A stretch of 64,000 nucleotides of DNA, from the NCBI GenBank assembly GCA_905221605.1, contig CAJNDS010002163.1:561001-625000 (forward strand). Direction: 5' to 3'. Both the position numbers and the translations under genes were made by a program. The notes beneath the pieces are model-generated. The model was given only the letters and a program-made list of their open reading frames with translations. It did no database searches and was not told the DNA's origin. Source of the DNA: Symbiodinium natans. Its lineage: Eukaryota > Sar > Dinophyceae > Suessiales > Symbiodiniaceae. The stretch's first letter is position 1. Each line of letters begins with the position of its first letter. Below, piece by piece: positions 51,031 through 62,572 of this stretch.

Positions 51031-54000
51031 CTGGTACTCAGGTGACGATTGGGATGGCACGGAGGGAGGCGGCTCATTTTGGGGGAGCCCAAAGAACCCA
51101 ACACAGGCGCTAAGGAATGTGGCCTCGTAGGGGTTCTTATTATGAGTAAAGATATACTCCTTAAGAAAGGCTTCTTATGATGAATAAAGATCTGTTTCTT
51201 AAGAAAGGGCTCTTATTATGAGTAAAGAGATCTACTCCTCAAGAAAGGAAGATGGCCTAAATCAAATAGAGGCGTTTGTGTTGAGAGAATGATCCTTGGG
51301 GGGTTGTCTATTGGGCTGTCTGGGAATGTCCGAACTCGACTCTTTCCCTAGGTGCACACCAGTTTAGGCAGCGAGGGCGTAAACCCTATCCCAAGTGCCC
51401 CTTGTTTTCGGGCTTAAGGCTACCTTGCTGAAGAACTAGGGCATTTTAAAGCGTACTTGCCTTGGAAAACGTTTAATGGTATGTGTAAGACAGGGTGCCT
51501 CCCCTAAATTGGATACCCTAACTATCGCGGCTGATATGACAACAGGTACTTAGCAAGGAACCCTATTTCAGGGAACCAAGTGAAGAACCCAAGGGTTCAA
51601 GAAGGGTGAGCCCTCTATGCTACGGAACTCAAGTTATGCGCACCGCAGCTTAGGATCTACAACGTTTCTGGCATGTCTTGCAAGAGTCCCCAAGACCTCC
51701 TCTCTACATGCCTCAAACCCTCAACCCTAATCCCTAAACCCTGAACCCTAAACCTTAAGTGAGGCCTTGGGGTTTTGGGAGCTTGGGAGCCCACACCTGC
51801 ACCTCAAAGTCTGGCAGGCACGGAGTGCAGCGGCAACGGTGTCTGCCAACAAGGGCGGCTCATCCTCGAATGCAGCAGTCCAATATAGGGGGTCGGAACC
51901 ATTACTAATGGCATTCCCTTATGGTCCCGTGCGAAATACGTAACCTAATGGGCACAAGAAATAGGCCTACAAACGGGCTTTGGGGTTTTTTAGGGTTTAG
52001 GCTTTAGCCCTTGAACTAGAGTCTTTACACTACTCTTTGAAAGCTTCATCATGGTTCAGAGCTCCAAGACTCTCTACGCCGGTTCAGCATCATTGCTTGC
52101 ATGAAAAACTCTTCCTTTGCTTTAAGAGGATCTTATGTAAGAACGTTTGTTGCATCAGAGGGGTTTAGGGCACATAGCCTATGATCTTTGGGCATGCGGG
52201 CCTGGCTGGGGGGCACATCTTTTTCAGCACGTGCAGCCACTGCGTTGAGAGCCGCCGGGCCCTGAGCCCTAGTCAGTCAGCGCCTAAGCCCCACAACCCT
52301 AAAAGCCCCTTAAACCCTAAAAAGCCCCTTGAACCCCCAAAACCCTAGAGTCCCCAAAAGGCACTAAAAGACCCTAAAAGATCCTAAAAGGCTCTGGAAC
52401 CCTAAACGGCCCGAAAGCGCTTTTACCCTCCAAGGAAATGCTTTTGCTTGCCCGGGCGCCTTGGCAGAGAAGTGTCAGGAGTCTTGGTTGGCCTCTGGGG
52501 TGTTTTAGGATCTAGGGCATCTAGGCTTTAGGGTTTTGGGTTTTGGGTTTCAGGTTTGGTGTTCAGGGTTTCGGGCTTGGGGTCTTGGGAGCCTCAAAAA
52601 GGCTGTAGGCGTCTGATGTGAGGAAAGTTCCGGTGCTCAACCCGAACCTTTAGCCCAAGCCCAAAATCACTTGCAAAATGGCATGCCTGTTGTCGACTAC
52701 CTTCCTATTTCTTTACGAGGCTCGTAGACTGCTGGCTGTTTCTTAGTAGGGAATGAGATAATCTTCTTTAAAGGATTATATAGGGTACCTCATTCCCTCA
52801 TTCTACTAAGCACCAGGGGGGACTTTAAGTCAAGACCACGTTGCGGACACGCAAGAAGACAAGAGTGACAATGAGCACATGGTCAAGCCCAGCCTTCCTT
52901 TGCCAATGTTGCCTCGGTTGTTTAGGCGTAGCCATGCGTCATCCGTCAACCTCCCTAAACCCCAATACGGGGTCCAAGGTAATGACGCGCTTCAGGAAAC
53001 AAACTCAAGCCTAAGGCCAAATGCTTTCCAGTGTTTTCCAGAAGGCTGTTTCGGGTTTGGAACCCCTATGTAGACGTGGTTCTCGCACATGCAGTGCCCG
53101 ATCTCTTGCGGGTGTTCGAGACCCAAGGCCCGAGCAAAGAAGCATAAACCGTGCTTATAACTGCCCATGAAGCCTTCAAGGCTTCAAGTGTGTCTTATCA
53201 ACAGGTTTGGCCTCGCCAACACCTCCAGCTCCGCGGCCAACATCTGCGCCCTGGCTTGGGGTCTTGGGCGCCTCGGGGCTTCAGGAACTTCAGGGCCCTA
53301 AAAGGCTTTGGGGTTTAGGGTTTAGGGTTTAGGGTTAGGGGCTTTAGAGGATTTAGGGATACGGCGCTGGAGCTTCCTTCGCCGAAGCCAGAAGCAGTTC
53401 GGGGTTGGGTTGGGGCTTCCAAGGTTCTGGATGGCCCCACGGCCCCGGTAGCAGAGGACGCTAGCGAACCACTGAACCCTGAAGCAAAGCTTCACTTCTC
53501 ACCATTCACAAGGGCCCGAAACTGCAGCCCTGTTCCGGGGCTTTGGGGTCTTTTAGGGTTTCTGGGCTTACAACCCTAAACCCTAAACCCCAAACCCGAA
53601 ACCCCTTAAACCCGAAACCAGGTGCAGACATCGTTTGCTTGGCCGACTGCGGCAGCCATGGCGAGTGCAAGGATGGAGCGCCCCTGGGCACGCACATGTA
53701 GGATTTAGGGTTTAGGGTTTAGGGTTTGATTCGGTTGCAATTTTGGAGGATCGAGGGTTCAGGGTTTTGGTTGACAGGATAGGGGCTGGGTATCAAACTT
53801 GATGACATCCGAAGATCATGTGGTCTTGTCCCTATTGGCCACTAGAACGTGCCTGTTCAGCGCAGGTTCCTTTGCACACAAAACCGGAATGGGTCAGAGC
53901 GTGCATTGCCAGAGAACCCTGAGAGCTAAAAGTAGGTACTAGTGTCACGCGTGCTGCGGTGCTTGGTTCAAGTCACCCCTCCTGGCACCAGAAGGAAAAG

Positions 54001-57000
54001 GGTTCGGGAACCCTAAGATGGCATTCTTTGTTTGAAAATGGGTGTTTGCTGTTGACAGATGCTTAAAGTTAGGGCCTCCCCCGTCGCTTCGAGGTGTGCT
54101 TGCGAGCCTGGCTGGCAGGCCTTTCGAACGATTCGCGTGCTATTCTTTGGTCACCTGCAGTTTAGGGCCTTTCGGGATGTTTGGGACAGTCAAGGGGGCA
54201 AAAGGACCATGGGTTGTGTGCTTTTTTGCATTTTGGGGATCGAAGTCCAGGAAGGCACCTTAGGCAAGTTGTTGGGAGTCCCCAGAACTCAACAAAGTTG
54301 AGCTTTTCTCTCGCAGTGTCCTTGCACCGTGACCTTACACGAGAACATGCTGCTCCCCGGCCATGCCGTTATTCTCAATATAAGCTGCATTCCTTAATTA
54401 AGGGGCACTCGGCTCCCTAAACATGCCCACCTCGCTCATTGCTCTTTCGGGGAGGCGCTCAGGGTCACACCTTCACTGGCCTCAGCCTGGCACAAAACGC
54501 CACGGGCGTGCTGATGTTCCTGAAGCCTCCGAAACCGGTGTCGCAACACTGACCTGCCTGTCTAGATGTCCTAAACCCCGAAACCCCTAAACCCCTAAAC
54601 CCCTAAACCCCTAAACCCCTAAACCCCTAAACCCCTAAACCCCTAAACCCCTAAACCCCTAAACCCAGCAAGCCTCGGCTTGAGCAACGCCCATGACCAA
54701 ACGCCACCGCGGGCCTTTCAAGTCCCTCGAAAAGCCGAACTCGCCCAACGTGGCCAACGCAACCCTCGGTTTAGGGTTTATAAATTATAGAGCTTGTATG
54801 GGGTTTGGGTCCCAAAAAACCTTTTGGATCGGGAAACCCTTCTCTCTTAAACAGGAGAAGCGAGGGTTTCCCGGCAAAGGGCAACAGGAAAACCCCTTTG
54901 ATCGGGAAACCCTTCTCTCTGAATATAGAGAGCGCAGGTTTCCCGGTATAGGGCAAGATATGGTAGTTTTTCGTTTTGCCCTTTACCGGGAAAGCGGCGC
55001 TTAAAATAATGGGAGTGAAGAGATGAAGATGAAGTAAATGCCTGCTCGAAGGCTTGTAAGTCGTCGGTCTTATGGCGGGTAGGCGGTTGTAGGCTAATGT
55101 GCACCCTAGACCCCAACTCAAATCGCTTTTGCACCCTCCGGGAACCTGGTTCTTGAGACGGGGCGGTGTTTAAAGTCATGGTAGCCTGATTAGCACAGCA
55201 GCCATAACTGTTCTCTAGATATCCTGTAAGGCCCAAGTTGCTGCCGTCGACTCCCAGAAGGGCCGTTTAGGAAGCAGGCTTCCAAGCTTTAGGTTGCACA
55301 ACAAATGGGGCTTTCAGCCTACGACGGGCACCTCCATGTTGAAAGCTTCGCAGCCCTGTGTGCTGTTGTTGGGCAGTTTCTCGCAGTTGCGCAACTACCT
55401 TCTACTCCCTCAGTCCTATATAGACTCCATGTCCGGAGCTCATGTTGTCAGGGCGCCACGTGTACCGAGCCAAAATGTCCGGACGACTGCAACGGGTGAT
55501 TCAGCTGCACGATGTGGGGATTTAGGATTCAAGGCTCATGCTTGCATTGCGGTTTCACGCGCCTGATCCCCAAAACCCTTGAATTGAGGGCCTAAGACCG
55601 CAACCTTGCGTCTGGGCGGCTCAGCATGCAGCTTCAGTACAGGGTCGTGTGATCGTTTCGAGGTCGTGAGGGCCTTCGATTAGAAAGACGTCCTAAGCAT
55701 ACAGGCTGCAAATCAATCGCCAGGCCCTTAACCCTCACATGTTCCCAGGGGCAAACAAACCCTTCAAGGCTTGTTTTGCGATATCACCGAGCCGCAACTT
55801 TCGTGGGTCGCCACGACCCCGGCAAGGGTGGTGGCGGCGGGTATAGAGGGGTGGTGGTCACCTTACCTTTCGGGGTTCCCCGAAATCCCGAAACGGGACG
55901 AGCCTTGGCTACGTTGCAACCTATGAGGCGTGGGCGATGCCTCTTCCCACAGCCAGACGACCCGGCTGAGTGTCTCTGCCAGCCCGGTGGCCTAGTCCAG
56001 GGATCTAGGGTGTTCGGCTTTTCGAGGTTTTAGGGTTTAGGGCTTCGCGAGTTTGAGGGTGTGGGGGCTTCGCGGTTGATCCTGAGCCTAAACCCCTCAG
56101 CCCGCGCTCAGCGTGTAAGTTGGGTGACGGGTTTCACTTGTCAGCCTCGAGCGTTCTCAAAATCTACACCAATGGGTCTTTGGGGCAGGGTTTAGGGTTT
56201 GGGGGGGGGGGGGGGGGCCTAAAACTCGCAAGCCCCTAAAACGCAGAGGCCACAGGGTATGTAAGGGGTCATTTAAGGGCCCAGATTAAGGGATCATGCT
56301 ACTCTTAGATAAAGCCTCACACCCCAAACCCCCGTAGAGCCGGGCCCAGCTTGGCCCGAGCCTTGTTACGAGGGTTAGGGTTTAGGGATTAGGGATGAGG
56401 GTTTAGGGTTTAAGGTGTAGGGTTTAGGGTTTAGGGTTTAGGGTTTAAAGCCTTTTGGGCTTTAGAGTTTCGGATGTCAGGGGTTGAGGGTTTTTCAGTC
56501 GCTTTCGCATGGACATGACGCACCATTTGAACGGTTCCTGCGTCAGTCCGGGGGTGCTTCCGTGAGGCGTAGCAATCGTATGGGGTATGGGACTGCGTGC
56601 CTTCGGTGCACAAAGCCTCAACCCTTGAACCCTAAACCCGAAAACCTAAACCCTAAACCGCAACCCTGAACCCCAAGCCCGAAGTCCCCAAAGCTCAAAG
56701 TGACCGAGGGACGGCTTTGCTCCCCCCAACTGCGCGGAGCGCGTCAGCGAGGCCCGGGAAAGCCTTCAATGGGAAACAAGGGGTTAGCGGTTTAGGGCTT
56801 CGCAGTCCAAGAGCTTACCTGGTTAGTTCCCTATATAAATAAGGGCACCCCCCCAGATACCCCAAAACAATAGAACCCTTCTTATAGGAACCCCAAGAAG
56901 GGTACCCCCCCCCCATTTTCGGCAAATACCACCTGTTGATGTGGAAAGAAGCTTCCTTATAGGGTCTAAGGCCAGGGTTGAGGGTTGGCAAGCTGCCGGT

Positions 57001-60000
57001 GGAACTTCAAGGCCTATGCAGGCTTCGTGGGGATTCAGAGGGGGGGCGCTTCTACTTGGGTTGCAAGTGCCCCCAAAGCCCTGAAAGTCGTGCAATTTAG
57101 AGGCCGAGGTTCAGCGCCCTGGGATCGAAGGTTTAGGGTTTAGGGTTTACAGTTTAGGGTATCATGGGTTTGGTAGTCCGCAGTAGCGAGGCTCCCAAGC
57201 CTCATGAAAACAGTGCCCCAAACGAAACTTGAAAGCCGAAACCCTAAACCCCAAACCCTAAACCCCAAACCCTGAACTCTAAATTCCTGAACTCTAAACC
57301 CTCTTTTTTCCAAGGAGGGCTCACTACACTAGCCCGTTTCGGGCGCGAACTTCGGAGCAGGGGGTCATTCTAGGGGTTGAGGGTTGAGGGGTTGAGAGTT
57401 TAGGGTTTAGGGTTTAGGGTTTAGGGTTTATGGTTGAGAGCTTAGGAGTTGGAGTGTTTTCTTCTTGCCAAGTCTCGGGCGTGCTAGGGTCACCTGCAGC
57501 AACTTTGGCTACGCACGCCTGCGGAGCGCGCGCTCACAATTCCATGGCAAAGCGTTTTTTCTATGGTAACCTTGTCCCTTCACAAAAGGTACGCCCAACA
57601 ATTACGGCGAAGTCAACCTTTCTTTGTATATTGAGGTTACTCCGTGCTAGGGTCCGGCACGAGCCTTGCAACCCCCCTGCCTTACATTCTTAGCTTGAAG
57701 GGGCATTAAAGGGTCAAACAAGTTTAAGGGCATCAAAGGGTAGAGTTCAAATCACTTGTAATTAAAACCCGCGGCCACTTCCTTTCCGACTACGGATCGA
57801 GCTCTTGGCGATGTCTGGCTCTGTGAGTGCATCCTCGTCTGGGCCGAGGAGGCGGTCTGATCATGTGTGTCCCGGTTGAAGTTCGGATCCTAAACCCTAA
57901 ACCCCAAACCCTAAACCCCAAACCCTAAACCCTAAACCCTAAACCAGCAGCTCTCGCACACATGGGGTTCGGAATCTACATGAGGAGCTCGTTTTGGTAT
58001 CCGAGACGGAAGCGGCATCTCGCAGAGTTTAAGAGAGGCCCAGAAGGGGTTTAGGGTTTAGGGTTCAGGGTCTGGGGTTTGGGGTTTGGGGTTTACGGTC
58101 CAGAACCCTAAACTCTCATGTCAAAGAAGCGGCATAGTCAACAAGCATCGGTTCCACTGCGACGAAGTCTTTGGCACAGCTGCCCTCCCTGCTAGAACAG
58201 GAGCAGCAGTAGTCGCTTCCCTGTTCTATTCTTCTCGCCCGGAAACACATCAAGCAAATGATACCCGTGAGTCCTTGGATCACCCTCTCCCGGCTGCAAG
58301 CCGAGGAAGGATGGCTTCCCGGCGTCTTTGAGATGGCGCAGGCCAGTTAGGGCTTCTGAGGGGGGCCGACGCTGTTGGGCTTCAGGGTTTTAGGGCTTTA
58401 GAGGGTTGAAGCTTGCAAGGAGCTGGCGAAGCAGGTCGCCCCAAGGTTTGTGGCTTCAGGGTTAGGGTTTACGGTTTCAGGTTTGGTTAGGGTCTGGAGT
58501 TTAGCTCCCCCAGGGTCGTCAAACAAATCAGAAACAATGACCAGTCTGACCGCCTAGAAACCCCCTGCACAAGGACAGCATGAACTGCTGAAAATTTTTA
58601 CGAACCCCTAAACCCTAAACCCATTCTAACTAAACAGGCCCCCTATATTATGGGAGCCCTGGAAATGAGTACTTGTACATTCTGAGGGAAAAACGGCGCA
58701 CGAAGTTGTGGTGTTTTGGACGAAAGTATCACCATCTAAAGTCTCATTGTGTACAGAGATCACTTTACTAACTAGTTTGCCGAACTCTGTTGCAGAACGT
58801 GCGCTCACTTCGTTCACTTGTAGTTGTGATTAGTTGAAAGAAGCGAAAGGAGGCAGGAAAACAAGTAGAGTTGCGCACGAAGTAAACATAAAGCTTTTTC
58901 ATCTGTGGTACCCAAATTTATTCGGTGATCTAATCATGGAATCTCCAGTTATACGTCTATGGTAGGGTTAACTTGTACACTGAAGATCATTTTGGTCAAT
59001 GTGTACAGAGTCTTGCGAACTACGAACAGACAAAGTAAGTCAAAGTAAACGAGCTCACAACTGCAGTTGGCACGTTTCCTGGCTTCTACTATTCCATTAA
59101 ATTAAAGATTGTGGTGCTCGATAGTTCTTGAACTCGCGATCTTGCAACAAGTTTTCTCCTCATAAGCTACTAAATCTTGTAATGGTTGCAAGAAGCGAAG
59201 TGGCGCATGAACATAACACGAAAACAGCACTATGATGGTTGCCCGCACTTAAAGAGGCAGACGCATAGCGAGTGGAGGATGCACAAATCTCAAATCATGC
59301 AATCGGCCCTTTTTGTGGATCCGAATTCTGCGGGGATGGTCAACGTCGGACTGTCAGATCCCCGAACGCGGCGGCCGGGGACACAGAAAACGTGAAGGTA
59401 CCGATTTGAATTCGACAACCACACACGGCGTCAGTGGCGTCAACGGCGGCGCCCATAGCCAGAGACATGGCGTCGACTCTGTCGGCCAAATCTACGGCAT
59501 CAAGGGCTTTTCAATTCCACGGCTTCAATGGCGTCATCTTCATGGCTTGCAAGAATATACAACCAATTCAAAACAACCGCGCGAATGAAATAACCGCGCC
59601 AAAAACCGATTAACACACGAAGGAATGAAAAGCCACATTGCAGATGCTTATTTAGCGGGCGTGTTTGTCTGCTCTCTTGTTTCACTGGAGAAGCTTCTCA
59701 ATAGAGACAAGCGACCATAACTGAACATAATTTACTTCTGGCTCCAAGGATGCAAGGACACACGAATGTAGTGTTACGTGGAGTGAACGTGCGGATAAAT
59801 TTGGTCACCCAACCCTTAGAATAAGGGCCCCGCAGTCGGCTTTGATAGTCATAGTCTCCATATATTTTGGAGGTGGCAATATCCTGAACCCTAAACCCTA
59901 AACCCTAAACCCTCAATCAAGGCTAAGCCCGCAGCGCCCCCATCAGCTGTCAGGCACCTGTCGCTGTCCGTGGTGGCCGTGGCGTCGGCGCTCTGTGCAG

Positions 60001-62534
60001 GGACCCTGTGCGTTGCACTTGTGGGGTCTACGACGGTCTTCAGGTCAGGCCTGTTTAGGATTTACAGTCGGGTGGGGGGTTTAGGGGGAGGGGCTGGTTG
60101 CAGTGTAAAGCTCCCGAAACCCTCAACCCTACACCCCCCCCACCGCGGTAGAGGCTTAGGGAAGGAGGAACTTGACTCCTTTAAGAAGCTGCTGTAAAGA
60201 GGGTACACCCACTAGTTCACTGATTGAGACAGACTCCCTTCGTTCCATGGGGCACTCTGGGATGAAGTTGTCTGGTGCCTTCATGCCTTCGTACTTTAAT
60301 CCCTGCCCAGCCGAGGACGGCGTTCGCCATGAAGATGTCAGTCGGCGAGGTCTTGTCCTTCGGTGCTGCGTAGACAACCTTTCAAGAGCCCCTGTAGAAC
60401 CCTCAGCCAGTGAGCTTCTTGCAGGCGACCGAAACGTATCGGTTCTGGCATTGAAGGTTGAGGGTCCTGAAATGAAAGGGGAGCCTCCTTAGCCCTAGCA
60501 GTGGGAGTGCTCAACCCTGAACGACAAGCCAGGCGTGGAGGCTGCTGGGTGTTAAGCCCACATCTTCCAAGCTTGAGATCAAGAAGGCATTCAAGGAAAG
60601 GATCAGGCAGGACAGAGGGGTTTAAGGGTCTGGGACCGCAATTCAGCCCCAAGCCCGTATCCTATGAATCAGCACAGAAGGCCCCAACATCATTGTCATC
60701 TTTGCCTGCTTGCGTATGCGGGGGGTGGAGGGGGGGCGAGGAGGGGGGTGGGGCGGGGGTGGGAGGGGGAGGGGGGGGGTCCAAAGCTGCAAGGGCTTAG
60801 GCCCTAACGCCCTACACTGTCAACCCTCAAACCACACCTGACAGGCCATGGACCCCAAAGCTACACTCTGTTTTTGTTTTCCTCGTTTCGAGTCTGAGGG
60901 TGGTGGCTTTGGGCTTCGGGAATTTCCGGTTTGGGGTTAAGGGTTGAAGCCCAAAGCGTCGAAGACTTCATGCAAGTCTTTCAGGCAAGTGCACCCGGAC
61001 GTCACTGGAGATGATGGCACCATGCTGAGAAAGGCTGCTCTGGCACAACACCCTATTGTGAACGCTGCGCGCCAGCTGCCTCGGCCCGCGGTTGGTGAAC
61101 TGGTTACGAGCTGAAGGGATCGCAGCCGCTTCGGCGCGAACGAAACTACGAAACGCTTGTTGAAAGTGCAAGATGTTCAATCTAACAAAAACACAGACAC
61201 CGAGCAAGAGTTCGAGGTGCCATGTGATCTTGCGGGCAGCCGGCATGCAAGGCACGAGAATGGTCAGCAGGCGGGCTGGCGATGCTCAGACGAACTGGCC
61301 CAGGAGGCTCGCCTCCTGCTAACTCAAGCCCAGTAATTACAGGCTGCAGGTGCCTCCGGCCGATCCAAACACGGTTTAGGGTTTAGGGTTTAGGGTTTAG
61401 GGTTTAGGGTTTAGGGTTTAGGGTGTCCCTAAACCCAAACTGGCTGTGGGTTGGCGAGCCTTTTCCCAGAGTTCAGGATATGGGGGTTGCATGGAAGGGA
61501 CACTCAGGATGGGATGGTGGAAGGCCTCTCAAAAGCCGTAGGCCGAAGCTCCCGAGGTCTGTTGCTCAAAGCCAAAAAGTATTCGAACCTTGAAGGACAT
61601 AAAACACAAGTTCAAGGTTGTTGGGTCAGGTTTGGGATGGCTTTTGCAGCTTGAATCGCTGAGGTTCAGGATGCCTTCCAGCTGCTGGAAGAGCTCAGGG
61701 ACCCAACAGTCTATCACAGCTCCGTAGAGGACAGCGTGGAAGTTTCGAGTTGTCCGGCTCTTGGGTTTGGAGAGCTTGGGGTGTCAATGGCTGAAGTTTA
61801 GGGCTTTTGGTGTTTCAGGGCTTCTACAGTAGGGTTCTTAGACCCCAAATCTAAAACCCTAAGCCCTGCTCAGCAGAGCGGATTCGCCCCTGCACTGCCA
61901 GCCATGCCTGAAATCTCCCTTCCATTCGCTCTGGGTTGTTTTGAAGCGCGGGCTGGCATGTAGCTGCACTTAGACAATGTGGCCTTCAGAAGATGCTTTG
62001 CAAGACCAACTCGTGCATCGCCTGTTTTAGCCCTGAACCGCAAGAACGCCCAAAGTCTCCCCTGTTGATTGAAGTCTGCTGCCTTCTTGTTCTCACACGC
62101 TTTTGTGGAGTTGGCTGTTGGGCTGTGAGCCCCACTAGACAACACGAAGTCGCAAGTGACCGAAAGCCCTAGCCACCCAACACCTCCATACCTGGAATCC
62201 TCAATCCTATGCCCTCCACCCTCAACCCTGGGCACAGAATCCTAAACCCTTCAACCCTAGAACCTCTTGTCTCCAGGACGGTGTACCTGAGTGGGCTGCA
62301 GGGTTGCTTCAGGCTGCTCTAGGGACCTCTTCCGTGAGACTGGACATTTTGGTGGGACCTCCTTCGTTAGATTGGATATTTTGGGAAGCTTATACAAAAG
62401 GGCCCGAAGAAACGCTTGGCAGGGGAAGGGGGGTAGGTTGGCCTTTAATGACATATCGGTTGCTTTGGATTTCATGGTTTAGTGGCTTGACGGGCTTTTG
62501 GGAGTTGCATACAGGTGTGTATATATATACATAG

Positions 62535-62572
<38 letters not shown>

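Noticed and set aside
60493-60800. 99-codon + ORF starting at 60501
   Set aside because: It overlaps the J-domain exon in another frame and ends in a poly-G tract.
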